Of a DNA stretch of 64,000 nt, positions 37,381 to 45,888 are shown in pieces. A program made the translations under genes and the position numbers. Numbering within the stretch: the first letter of the stretch is position 1; each line of letters starts with the position of its first letter. Source of the DNA: Hydrogenophaga sp. NFH-34 (GTDB lineage: Bacteria; Pseudomonadota; Gammaproteobacteria; Burkholderiales; Burkholderiaceae_C); contig NZ_JACBGE010000004.1 of the NCBI RefSeq assembly GCF_021401345.1, positions 1 to 64,000 of the forward strand, written 5' to 3'. The notes beneath the pieces are model-generated. The model was not told the DNA's origin, ran no database searches, and saw nothing but the letters and a program-made list of their open reading frames with translations.

Positions 37381-37881
37381 TTAGCCACCTATCAATCCCA
37401 CAAATGCGGCGACCGCTTCAGCAACAGTAGCACCTGTTGCCACGCAAGAAGCTACTTTTTCAACAATCGACTTGCTTTCTTCTGGCGGCTTGCTTGCGAG
37501 AGAAGATAGCGCATTTGCGAATTGCTCAGCAGTGATACTGATGTTCATGCTGTTTTCATTTCCAACTTGAACGTTTTGGGCGTTTAATGAGCCAATGCTT
37601 ATGTGGCTATTAGATGATCGAGGACTCATCACGGACTCCAAACTGTCAAAGTTAATTCCTTTCCACATTCTTGGCACACCGTTGGGAGCCGCATCAAACC
37701 GCAAGACTTTCTTGTCATCAAGTTCATTAACAACTTTTTCGACCATATCAGGATGATCGTTAATTGATTCTCCTGTGAGACCCTCAAATCTAACTTGTAT
37801 ATCAGGCCAGAGCAGCGCTTTGTTATCAGACAGTGAGGAAAGCATCTTGTGCAATACTTTCGCAATAGTAGCTTCATCCAT
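37381..37881 (-). CDS. Small protein with VQVG amyloid-like motif and C-terminal hydrophobic helix
   Basis: A 166-residue protein that I do not recognise as a named family. Residues 1-75 look like a small helical/winged domain (KVLHKMLSSLSDNKALLWPDIQ, in two pieces). Residues 92-115 contain SIGSLNAQNVQVGNENS, with VQVG at 104-107, resembling RHIM/BASS3-type amyloid signalling motifs. Residues 142-165 (VASCVATGATVAEAVAAF, then VGLIGG) are hydrophobic enough for a membrane-active helix. AAGGAG precedes the ATG by 9 nt. It is the first gene of the low-GC cassette, just upstream of the OLD nuclease. Function by inference: sensor or effector of a defence pair. Confidence 0.75.
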   Translation of the reverse strand: MDEATIAKVLHKMLSSLSDNKALLWPDIQVRFEGLTGESINDHPDMVEKVVNELDDKKVLRFDAAPNGVPRMWKGINFDSLESVMSPRSSNSHISIGSLNAQNVQVGNENSMNISITAEQFANALSSLASKPPEESKSIVEKVASCVATGATVAEAVAAFVGLIGG

Positions 37882-38384
37882 TTATTGATACTCCTTCTGA
37901 TTAATATGAGGCGGATAAATTTAATTCATCCAGCAAGCCAAATGACTACATCCATCTAGCACACACATTGGGGTCACACATTGCACATTGGGGTCAGGTC
38001 TTGCCTTTTACCTGCAAGCCCTAATCCGGGAATTCGCGCACATGCACGCCATTTGTATGCCATGAAGAGCGGCCGACGGGTACTGCCCCCGCTATATGCC
38101 AAGTCCTGAAAGCTCGATGGTTCAGACCTGCTTCGCGGTGGTGTCGGATGTTGATGGACCATTGCCTCCCTCTGGTCTGGAACGTTGTTGGTTGTTGTCC
38201 GTTCGAGCGGCCATTCTGCAACGTCTTGTCACAAGTTGACAACCGCCCCCTGGCATCTTGAACAGGTGGCGGCGTGCAACGAGTGCTTGGGCCATCGCTC
38301 TGGCCCTCTACCGAAGTTCTATCGTTTTTCCACAAATAAGCCGGTTTTCTATCAAAATGGTGCTCCCCCTATCCAAACGCCACC
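37882..38384. other. Gene-free segment with cassette end repeats
   Basis: This stretch of about 500 bp holds two direct copies of CACATTGGGGTCA (37964-37976 and 37984-37996, 20 bp apart). The second runs into the right 14-bp inverted repeat at 37991. The remainder to 38384 returns to higher GC. It contains short open frames on both strands without recognisable protein features or ribosome binding sites. The promoters of the cassette (leftward) and of fic (rightward) must lie here but are not clear. Confidence 0.6.
37991..38004 (-). repeat. Right 14-bp inverted repeat of the OLD cassette
   Basis: GGGTCAGGTCTTGC is the exact reverse complement of the left copy at 35454-35467, defining a unit of about 2.55 kb that contains exactly two genes. 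Confidence 0.75.
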
Positions 38385-39977
38385 ATGGCCGACACCCTCC
38401 TCGGTTTCCAACGCCTGGCCCAAGTCCACGGCATCCGCCCCGTGCAGCCGCTGTTCAGCCGCAGCCGCCTGGGGTCCGTGCGCCAGCGCGAGGTGGTGGA
38501 CGGCCATGAGGTGTTGACCTGGCCAGCTCAGTACCAGCCGGCGGACAGCTTCCGGGGGCATTTCGAATTTGGGCTGAAGTACGAGCGGCTGCACTTCGAG
38601 TTCTTCTCGCGCCTGTTTGCCGCGCTGGACCCGGCCGAGGTGGCGGCATGGGTGCGGGACGAGCCCACAGGCCGCTACGCGCGCCGCACCGCTTTCTTGT
38701 ATGAGTGGTTTACCGGGCGGCGGCTGGATGTGCCCGACACGGCGGCCAACATGGGCTATGTGGACGCCATCGACGGCGGGCAGTACCTTTCCGCACCTCG
38801 GCCCGAGCGGGTGCGGCGCTGGCGCGTCAACGACAACCTGCCCGGCTGGCCAGCGTTCTGCCCGCTGGTCTACCTGGAGCCGGAGGCCGAGCGCGGCTGG
38901 CTGTACGACGTGGCGGCCGGCGTGCAGCGGCTGGACGACACCTACGGCCCGGAGCTGTTGCTGCGCAGCGCGGCCTGGCTGACGTTCAAGGAGTCGCGCG
39001 CGAGCTTTGCTGTGGAGCACGAGGCCGACCAGGACGACAAGGTGCGCCGCTTTGCTGCGGCCATCGGCGAGTTCTGCGGCCGGCTGGACGACCCGATGTC
39101 GCCCGAGCACCTGCTGGCTTTGCAGAAAGCGGTGCTGGGGCCGCAGGCGCTGAGGCTGGGCATCCGCCAGTCGCCAGTGTTTGTGGGCCAGAGCAGCTTT
39201 CGCGCGCAGCTGGTGCACTACATCGCACCGGGTGAAGACCTGGTGCCTGTCATTCTGGATGCGTTGCGGCTGACGGAGCGTCGCACGCGGGGCGCCAACA
39301 GCGTGGCGCGGGCGGCGGCGGTGTCGTTCGCCTTTGTCTACCTGCACCCGCTGGCCGACGGCAACGGGCGGGTGCACCGCTTTCTGGTGAACCACCTGCT
39401 GGCGGCGGACCAGGTGGTGCCGCCGAACATCGTGGTGCCGGTGTCGGCCACGATTGCCGGCTCGGCCAAAGATCGGGCGCAGTACGACCAGGTGCTGGAG
39501 GTGGTGTCTCGCCCGTTCATGCAGGCCTATGCCGACGGCTACCGCTTCGGCCAGCACCGGTTGTGCGCCGACGGGGTGGAGACGAACTTCGAGTTCCTGC
39601 AGGCCGACGACGCGCAGCACGTCTGGCGCTACCTGGACTTGACGGCACACACGCGCTACCTGAGCGAGTTGCTGCGCCAGACGGTGGAGCACGAGATGGC
39701 GCAGGAGGCTCTGCTGCTGCGCCAGCACGACGCGGCGCGCGCCGCCATCAAGCGCTGGGTGGAAATGCCGGACGCGGACGCGGACCGCATCATCCGTTCG
39801 CTGCACCAAAGCCAGTGGGTGGTCAGCGGCAAACTGCGGCAGGAGCTGCCGGCGATTTTTGAAGAAGGCGGCGCGCACTATGGTGTGCACGAGCGGCTGG
39901 TCAGTGCAGTGTGCGCAGCGTTTGAAAGCGGTAACGGCGTTCAATCGAACAGCGACGCGTCCCCACCCGGCCGATAG
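38385..39977 (+). CDS. Fic family protein (predicted AMPylator)
   Basis: A 530-residue protein with the Fic catalytic loop HPLADGNGRVHR starting at His321. This is the HPFX(D/E)GNGR motif with Leu replacing Phe, and the catalytic His, the Asp and the phosphate-binding Gly/Arg are kept. Fic enzymes transfer AMP or other nucleotide moieties to proteins. The long N-terminal part (about 300 aa) and the C-terminal part carry no motif that I can name. No small antitoxin-like gene or canonical inhibitory (S/T)xxxE(G/N) helix was found. GC matches the host rather than the neighbouring cassette. No clear ribosome binding site precedes the ATG. It overlaps the convergent ogt by 37 bp. Confidence 0.85.
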   Translation: MADTLLGFQRLAQVHGIRPVQPLFSRSRLGSVRQREVVDGHEVLTWPAQYQPADSFRGHFEFGLKYERLHFEFFSRLFAALDPAEVAAWVRDEPTGRYARRTAFLYEWFTGRRLDVPDTAANMGYVDAIDGGQYLSAPRPERVRRWRVNDNLPGWPAFCPLVYLEPEAERGWLYDVAAGVQRLDDTYGPELLLRSAAWLTFKESRASFAVEHEADQDDKVRRFAAAIGEFCGRLDDPMSPEHLLALQKAVLGPQALRLGIRQSPVFVGQSSFRAQLVHYIAPGEDLVPVILDALRLTERRTRGANSVARAAAVSFAFVYLHPLADGNGRVHRFLVNHLLAADQVVPPNIVVPVSATIAGSAKDRAQYDQVLEVVSRPFMQAYADGYRFGQHRLCADGVETNFEFLQADDAQHVWRYLDLTAHTRYLSELLRQTVEHEMAQEALLLRQHDAARAAIKRWVEMPDADADRIIRSLHQSQWVVSGKLRQELPAIFEEGGAHYGVHERLVSAVCAAFESGNGVQSNSDASPPGR

Positions 39978-40579
39978 CCCTCCGTCTCCAGCATCCGCCA
40001 CTTGGTCACAGCGCCGCCCGTGGCGGAAAACCCGCCCGCTTTGCCGCCCGCCGCCAGCACACGGTGGCAGGGCACCACGGGCGCGAAGGGGTTGGCGCCC
40101 AGTGCCTGGCCAATGGCGCGGGCCAGGCCTTTGTCGCCCAGCTCGGCCGCCAGTTCGCCGTAGGTCAGCACCTGGCCGGGCGGGATGGCGCGGGCGCGCT
40201 CGTAAACCCGCTGGTGGAAGGCGGACAGGCGCGACATGTCGAGCACCAGGTGGCGCAGGTCGGCCGTGGCGCCGGTGGCACGGCCGGCCAGCAGGGCCTG
40301 CACGCCGCTGATGGCGGCTTGCACCGCCGGGGGTGGCACGGCTTCGGGCACCGGCCGGAGCAGGCTGCGCAGCAGCCGCGCCCGCGTGCCCTCGGGCATC
40401 AGCTCGGGCAACTGCACGGCGGTGATGCCCGCCGGCCCCCAGGCGATGCCGCAGGGGCCGAGCGTGGTGTCAAACAGGGTGTGGCCGCTGTCATGGTCCA
40501 GGGGGGTCATCCAGATGGCGCTCCGGTCTGCTGTGGGGCGATGGTCGGTAGAGGTGGGTGAGCCCGCATCATCGTTCAT
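39941..40579 (-). CDS. ogt: Methylated-DNA--protein-cysteine S-methyltransferase
   Basis: A 212-residue suicide DNA repair protein removing alkyl groups from O6-guanine. It has the active-site motif PCHRV with the accepting Cys near residue 179 and the helix-turn-helix region TYGELAAELG upstream. The N-terminal domain is short and variable, as in Ogt. Its 3' end overlaps the fic 3' end on the opposite strand. Confidence 0.92.
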   Translation of the reverse strand: MNDDAGSPTSTDHRPTADRSAIWMTPLDHDSGHTLFDTTLGPCGIAWGPAGITAVQLPELMPEGTRARLLRSLLRPVPEAVPPPAVQAAISGVQALLAGRATGATADLRHLVLDMSRLSAFHQRVYERARAIPPGQVLTYGELAAELGDKGLARAIGQALGANPFAPVVPCHRVLAAGGKAGGFSATGGAVTKWRMLETEGYRPGGDASLFD

Positions 40580-40639
40580 GGGGGCGTCTGTGGGGTGTCG
40601 CCGGCCCGCTACCATCGCCCGAACCGCCCTCAACGCCCG

Positions 40640-41737
40640 ATGCAAGACGACCTGTTCGGCGACGCCGCGCCGCCGCCCCCGCCCACGCCACCCGGCAAAC
40701 CCGATGCCCCGGCCAGCGAAAGCCCCGTGCCGCGTCGGCGCCGGGCGGACGATGTGCGGCCCGCCGCACACGGCCCCGAGCTGGCGGCGCTGGCGGCCGC
40801 CCTGCCCGCACGGCTGCGGCTGGGCAGTTCGTCGTGGAGCTATCCGGGCTGGGCCGGCATCGTGTGGGACGACCACCCTTACACCGACGCCACGCTGTCC
40901 AAACACGGCCTCACCGCCTACGGCCAGCACCCGCTGCTGCGCAGCGTCTGCATCGACCGCAGCTTCTACCGCCCGCTGACCGAAGCGCAGTTCGAGCGCC
41001 ATGCGGCCCAGGTGCCCGACGACTTCCGCTTCGTGGTCAAGGCGCCAGCCTTGGTGACCGACGCGCAGGTGCGCGGCGAGGACGGCAAGGGCCGCCAGCC
41101 CAACCCGGCGTTTCTGGACCCGGCACTGGCCGTCAGCGAATTCATCGCCCCGGCGCTGGCCGGCCTGGGCGACAAGGTGGGCGCGCTGGTGTTCCAGCTC
41201 AGCCCCCTGCCCTTTGTGCAGTTGCAGCGCCTGCCGCTGCTGCTGGAGCGGTTGCGCACGATGCTGCGCGCGCTGCCCGATGTGCGCGGCGCCACGCCCG
41301 ACGGCGTGGTGGCGGTGGAGGTGCGCGACCCGGAATGGCTCTCGCCCACCGTGGCGCCGCAACTGGCGACCGTGCTCAAGGAGACCGGTGCCACCTACTG
41401 CCTGGGCCTGCACGCCAAGATGCCGCGCCTGGCCGAGCAGTTGCCGCTGCTGCGCGCGCTCTGGCCCGGGCCGATGGTCTGCCGCTGGAACCTGAACCCG
41501 CTGCACGGCGCCTACGGCTACGAAGACGCGCAGCGCGAATACAGCCCGTACGACCGCATCCACGACGTGGACGCCGACACGCGTGCCCTGCTGGTGCGCA
41601 CGGCCTGCGGCATCACCGGCGCCGGGCAGAACGCCTACATCACCATCAGCAACAAGGCCGAGGGCTGCGCGCCGCTGTCGGCGCAGGCGCTGGCCGAGGG
41701 CGTGTCAGCCCACCTGGCGCAGCGGCCCGGCGCCTGA
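40640..41737 (+). CDS. DUF72 family protein (YecE-like)
   Basis: A 365-residue protein with the DUF72 hallmarks: LGSSSWSYPGWAG near residue 58, then DRSFYRPLTEAQF, DDFRFVVKAP and VAVEVRDPEWL. The TIM-barrel family has unknown function. The N-terminus is a proline-rich low-complexity stretch. The ATG at 40640 begins MQDDLFGD; an in-frame start at 40595 is possible but would overlap the ogt promoter. It is divergent from ogt by 60 bp. Confidence 0.87.
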   Translation: MQDDLFGDAAPPPPPTPPGKPDAPASESPVPRRRRADDVRPAAHGPELAALAAALPARLRLGSSSWSYPGWAGIVWDDHPYTDATLSKHGLTAYGQHPLLRSVCIDRSFYRPLTEAQFERHAAQVPDDFRFVVKAPALVTDAQVRGEDGKGRQPNPAFLDPALAVSEFIAPALAGLGDKVGALVFQLSPLPFVQLQRLPLLLERLRTMLRALPDVRGATPDGVVAVEVRDPEWLSPTVAPQLATVLKETGATYCLGLHAKMPRLAEQLPLLRALWPGPMVCRWNLNPLHGAYGYEDAQREYSPYDRIHDVDADTRALLVRTACGITGAGQNAYITISNKAEGCAPLSAQALAEGVSAHLAQRPGA

Positions 41738-43147
41738 GCCCCCGGCATCGGGCCCGCCACCAGCGCGCACGCGCAGCGAGCTGCTGACCCCTGCCAGCAG
41801 CGCCAGCCCGCCAGCCACCCAGAGCGCGACCGATTCGCTGAAGCCGTCGTGCTGCGGCCAGATCGAGAAGATCGCCGCCAGCAACACCGCCCCCAGGATC
41901 TGCCCGGTCTGGCGTGCCGTGCCCAGCATGCCGCTGGCGGCGCCACTGCGGTGCAGCGGGGCGGTGGTGACGATGGTGTGGTTGTTGGGCGCCTGAAACA
42001 GCGCAAAGCCGCCGCCGCACAGCGCCATGCGCCAGAACAGCTGGGCGCCGCTGGCGTCGGCGGGCAGCGCGGCCATGAGCATCAGCCCGGCGGCAAAGAT
42101 CACCATGCCGGCGCCGCCCAGCCAGCCGGCCGGAAAGCGCCCGATCAGGCGCCCGGCCACCGGCGCCACCAGCACGGTGGCGATGGGCCAGCTGGTCAGC
42201 AGCAGCCCGGCGTCCATGGGCGAACGGCCCTGCACTTCCAGCAGCAGGAAGGGCAACGCCAGCGAGCCCAGCATCTGGGCGCTGAAGGCGCCGATGGACG
42301 ACAGCATGGACAACGCGAACACCGGCAGGCGCAGCAGGTCCACGGCCAGCAGCGGCGCGGCCTGCCGGGCCTGGCGGCGCAGGTAGACCACGCCCACCAG
42401 CGCGCCGGCCGCCAGCAGCACCCAGCCGCGCAGCGGCGGCGCACCCGGTGCCGAGCCGCGCACACCGAGCTGTTCGACCGCCAGGAACAGCAGCGCGAAC
42501 ATCAGCACGTTGAGCACCACGTCCAGCGGCGCGATGCGGCCCTGGTCGCCGGCCGGCGGCGGGTTGGCCGGCAGCGCCCGGCGCCCGAGCCAGACGGTGA
42601 TGGCGCCCAGCGGCAGGTTGATCACGAACAGCCAGGGCCACGAAGCCACCGACAGAATGCCCGCCGCCACCGCCGGGCCGGCCATGGTCGACGCGGCCAC
42701 CACCATGGAATTGAGCGCGATGCCACGGCCGAGCCGGTGGCGCGGGTACGCCAGCCGCACCAGCGCGGTGTTCACGCTCAGCACCCCGGCGGCACCCAGC
42801 CCCTGCACACCGCGCGCCAGCGCCAGCGTGACCACGCTGGTGGCCAGCGCTGCCGCGAGCGAGGCGAGCACGAACAGCACCATGCCGACGAGGTAGACGC
42901 GGCGGTAACCCAGCCGGTCGCCCAGCGAGGCCAGCGGCAGCAGCATCACCAGCACCGCGATCTGGTAGGCGTTGACGACCCAGATGGCCTGCGAGGCCGG
43001 GGCCTGCATCTCGCGCGCGATGGCAGGCAGCGCCATGTTGACGATGCTGGTGTCGATGACGGCCAGCACCAGGCCGAGCACCAGCACCAGCACGGCGCGC
43101 CAGCGCTGCGCGGGGGGCAGTCCGTCGGTGCCTTCGAGTGCGGTCAT
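41705..43147 (-). CDS. MFS transporter, DHA2/EmrB-QacA type
   Basis: A 480-residue membrane protein with about 14 hydrophobic segments. It has the drug:H+ antiporter-2 opening VIDTSIVNMALPAI (motif D1-like) and motif A GDRLGYRRVYLVG. It is probably a proton-driven exporter of toxic organics in the inner membrane. It overlaps the upstream Bcr/CflA-type gene by 4 bp (ATGA), so the two exporters are coupled. The substrate is unknown. The 3' end overlaps the convergent DUF72 gene by 33 bp. Confidence 0.9.
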   Translation of the reverse strand: MTALEGTDGLPPAQRWRAVLVLVLGLVLAVIDTSIVNMALPAIAREMQAPASQAIWVVNAYQIAVLVMLLPLASLGDRLGYRRVYLVGMVLFVLASLAAALATSVVTLALARGVQGLGAAGVLSVNTALVRLAYPRHRLGRGIALNSMVVAASTMAGPAVAAGILSVASWPWLFVINLPLGAITVWLGRRALPANPPPAGDQGRIAPLDVVLNVLMFALLFLAVEQLGVRGSAPGAPPLRGWVLLAAGALVGVVYLRRQARQAAPLLAVDLLRLPVFALSMLSSIGAFSAQMLGSLALPFLLLEVQGRSPMDAGLLLTSWPIATVLVAPVAGRLIGRFPAGWLGGAGMVIFAAGLMLMAALPADASGAQLFWRMALCGGGFALFQAPNNHTIVTTAPLHRSGAASGMLGTARQTGQILGAVLLAAIFSIWPQHDGFSESVALWVAGGLALLAGVSSSLRVRAGGGPDAGGSGAGPLRQVG

Positions 43148-44355
43148 CCGCGCACCCGCTGCACGGCCGGTGCCGGCCGCTGCCCGCCCAGGGTGCCCCA
43201 GGCCAGCGCCACGCCAGACAGCGCGCCCACCGCCATGCCGATCACCATGGGCAAGGGCTCGCCGTTGGCAAACAGGCCGACCACGCCCATGGCGACCGCG
43301 CCGCACAGCATCTGCAGCGTGCCCATGAGGGCCGACGCCGTGCCCGCCAGTGCGCCGTGCTCTTCCAGCGCCAGCACCGACACCGTGGGAATCACCAGCC
43401 CCATGAAGGCGCTGGCGATGAAGTACAGCGTCATCAGCACGGCCAGCCGGTCGCCCCCGGCCAGGTAGTAGGCCAGCAGCAGCGCCATCACCACGCCCGA
43501 GGCGGTGGCCGCCACGCGCGCCAGCGCCGCCAGGCCGAAGCGCCGCCCCAGCCAGCCGGTGAACTGCGCCGCGCCGATGAAGGCCAGCGCGTTGAGCGAG
43601 AAGGCCAGGCTGTATTCGGTGGGCGACAGGCCGTAGTGGTTGATCAGCACGAAGGGCGAGCCGGCCAGGTAGACGAAGAAGCCCGACATGGCGAGCGCGC
43701 CGATCAGCACCAGCCCCATGTAGTGCCGGTCACGCAGCAGCAGCGCGTAGGCGCGCAGCACCTCGCCCGGGCTGCCGCCGACACGCTCGGCCGGCGTGCG
43801 CGTTTCGCTCAGCGCGCCGCGCACCAGCAGCAAACCGGCCACGGCGGCCACCGCCACGGCCCAGAACACGCCGCGCCAGCCGGTGAGCGCGATCACCGCG
43901 CTGCCGGCCAGCGGCGCCAGGATGGGCGAGACGCTGAACACCAGCATGAGCAGCGCCATCAGCCGCGCGGCGTCGGCACCGGTGTGCAGGTCGCGCACGA
44001 TGGCGCGCGGAATCGCCATGCCGGCAGCGGCCCCCAGGCCTTGCAGGAAGCGCAGGACCACCAGGGTGTGCACGTCGGTGGCCAGCGCGCAGCCGATGCT
44101 GGCCAGCGTGAACAGACCGAGCCCGAAGTACAGCGGCGGCTTGCGCCCGAAACGGTCGGACACCGGGCCGTAGAGCAACTGGCCCAGGCCGATGGAAAGG
44201 AAGAAGGCGGTCAGCGTGAGCTGCACGGCGCCCACCTCGGCACCCAGGCTGCGGCCGATGTCGGGCAGCGCGGGCAGGTACATGTCGATGGCGAACGGGC
44301 CGATGGCGGAGAGCAGGCCCAGTACGAGGGCCATTTTCAGATAACGGGAAAGCAT
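43144..44355 (-). CDS. MFS transporter, Bcr/CflA (DHA1) type
   Basis: A 403-residue protein with about 12 hydrophobic segments. It has the Bcr/CflA N-terminal block FAIDMYLPALPDIGRSL and motif A GPVSDRFGRKPPL. Family members export drugs such as bicyclomycin and chloramphenicol. It is first in a two-gene unit with a DHA2 exporter. The start at 44355 (MLSRYLKMAL) fits the family N-terminus. Confidence 0.9.
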   Translation of the reverse strand: MLSRYLKMALVLGLLSAIGPFAIDMYLPALPDIGRSLGAEVGAVQLTLTAFFLSIGLGQLLYGPVSDRFGRKPPLYFGLGLFTLASIGCALATDVHTLVVLRFLQGLGAAAGMAIPRAIVRDLHTGADAARLMALLMLVFSVSPILAPLAGSAVIALTGWRGVFWAVAVAAVAGLLLVRGALSETRTPAERVGGSPGEVLRAYALLLRDRHYMGLVLIGALAMSGFFVYLAGSPFVLINHYGLSPTEYSLAFSLNALAFIGAAQFTGWLGRRFGLAALARVAATASGVVMALLLAYYLAGGDRLAVLMTLYFIASAFMGLVIPTVSVLALEEHGALAGTASALMGTLQMLCGAVAMGVVGLFANGEPLPMVIGMAVGALSGVALAWGTLGGQRPAPAVQRVRG

Positions 44356-44461
44356 CCCACGTATTGTCGCGGCTCGCGCGCACCGCGACACGGCCCTGCC
44401 GGGCAACCCCGCGCAACCGGGGTGCGTTCAGGTCGCGACCGGCAGAAACCGGGGCGCGGTG

Positions 44462-45367
44462 TTAGCCGGCGCGCAGCGCCTGGCGCAGGCCGACGCCCAC
44501 CTCCGGCCGCTCGGCAAACGGGTCGGGCGGGTTGGTGCCCGCCACGATGGCGTCAAAGCGCGACTGCGCGTTGCCCAGCGCCTTGGGATGGCTGTAGATG
44601 TAGAACTGGTCGTCGCGCAGCGCCTGGAACACGCGCTGCGCCACCTCCGCCGCCGTCACCTTGCCGGCTGAGGTCGCCTTTTCGGTCATGGCCTGGCCGA
44701 TGAGTTGGCTGGGTGTGGGCTTTTCGCCGGCCAGATCGCCGGGTTTGTTGCGGTGGCTCTGGCTGATGCCGGTGGCCACGAAGTACGGGCACAGCACGCT
44801 GGCGCCGATCTGGTCGGTCACCAGGCGCAGGTCCTGGTACAGGGTTTCGCTCAGGCTCACCACCGCGTGCTTGCTGACGTTGTAGACGCCCATGTTGGGC
44901 GGGGTCAGCAGGCCGGCCATGCTGGCGGTGTTGACGATGTGGCCCTGGTACGCCGGATCGGCCGCCGCGGCTTCGAGCATCATCGGCGTGAACAGGCGCA
45001 CGCCGTGGATCACGCCCCAGACGTTCACGCCCAGCACCCATTCCCAGTCGCGCACGGAGTTTTCCCAGATCAGGCCACCCGAGCCCACGCCCGCGTTGTT
45101 GAAGACGAAATGCGGGGCGCCAAAGCGCGCTTTCACCGCTTGCGCCAGGGCCTCCATCTGCGCGGCGTCGGCCACGTCGACCTTGCGCGCCAGCACGGCG
45201 GCCCCCGTGGCCTCCAGCTCGGCCTGGGCCTTGTCGAGCGCGTCCTGCTGGACGTCGACCAGCACGAGGTTCATGCCCAGCCCGGCACCGATGCGCGCGC
45301 ATTCGAGGCCGAAGCCCGAGCCGGCGCCGGTGAGAACGGCGGTCTTGCCCTGGAAATCCGTGATCAT
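44462..45367 (-). CDS. SDR family oxidoreductase
   Basis: A 301-residue short-chain dehydrogenase with cofactor loop TGAGSGFG near residue 15, NNAGVG, a catalytic Ser in NTASM and YNVSK (Tyr/Lys). The extension beyond 250 residues is helical. The LVDVQ segment after beta-2 carries Asp, which suggests NAD(H). The substrate is not inferable. AAGGAGA precedes the ATG. Confidence 0.88.
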   Translation of the reverse strand: MITDFQGKTAVLTGAGSGFGLECARIGAGLGMNLVLVDVQQDALDKAQAELEATGAAVLARKVDVADAAQMEALAQAVKARFGAPHFVFNNAGVGSGGLIWENSVRDWEWVLGVNVWGVIHGVRLFTPMMLEAAAADPAYQGHIVNTASMAGLLTPPNMGVYNVSKHAVVSLSETLYQDLRLVTDQIGASVLCPYFVATGISQSHRNKPGDLAGEKPTPSQLIGQAMTEKATSAGKVTAAEVAQRVFQALRDDQFYIYSHPKALGNAQSRFDAIVAGTNPPDPFAERPEVGVGLRQALRAG

Positions 45368-45400
45368 GAAAAGTCTCCTTGTTGCCTGGGTGATGAGGGG

Positions 45401-45877
45401 TCAGCGGCGCAACATCTCCAGATGCGGGATGCCGTCTTCGACATAGGGCTTGTCATCGGACACGAAGCCGTGCCGCTGGTAGAACGCTTCCAGATGCGCC
45501 TGCGCGCCGATGCGGATGGGCTGCGGCCCCCAGAGGGCTTCGAGCTGGCGCACCGCTTCGGCCATGAGCCGGTGCCCGAGGCCACCGCCGCGCGCCACCG
45601 GGGCCGTCACCACCCGGCCGATGCTGGCCTCGGCAAACGCCCGCCCCGCAGGCACCAGCCGCACGGACGCTTGCAGTTGCACCCGGCCGCTGCCGTCCAC
45701 CGACTCCCCCAGCAGGTGCAGGCAGTGGGCGTCGAGGTCGTCCATGTCGAGGAACACGCATTGCTGTTCCACCACGAAGACCTCGGAGCGCAGGCGCAGC
45801 AGGCGGTAAAGCGTGTCGGCGGCCAGCGCGGAAAACGGCAGGCAGCGCCAGACGATGCCGTCTGCCGGCGCCAGCAC
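45401..45877 (-). CDS. GNAT acetyltransferase, ElaA-like
   Basis: A 158-residue GNAT protein. IVWRCLPFSALAADTLYRLL and LRSEVFVVEQQC match the ElaA family, and IGRVVTAPVARGGGLGHRLM is the acetyl-CoA-binding region. It probably begins with GTG at 45877; a TTG at 45892 overlapping the stop of the upstream GST gene (TTGA) is an alternative. The acceptor is unknown. Confidence 0.83.
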   Translation of the reverse strand: MLAPADGIVWRCLPFSALAADTLYRLLRLRSEVFVVEQQCVFLDMDDLDAHCLHLLGESVDGSGRVQLQASVRLVPAGRAFAEASIGRVVTAPVARGGGLGHRLMAEAVRQLEALWGPQPIRIGAQAHLEAFYQRHGFVSDDKPYVEDGIPHLEMLRR

Positions 45878-45888
45878 GGTGCGTCCGC

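Noticed and set aside
35512..37881. Gabija defence system
   Set aside because: The OLD protein resembles GajA in architecture, but no UvrD-like GajB helicase is adjacent. The partner is an unrelated 166-aa protein.
38021..38335. Small minus-strand open frames in the gap before fic
   Set aside because: There is no ribosome binding site, no recognisable domain, and overlapping frames of similar length exist on both strands.
38377..38388. GCCACCATGG at the fic start, identical to the eukaryotic Kozak consensus
   Set aside because: A chance match in a clearly bacterial context, with no significance for bacterial initiation.
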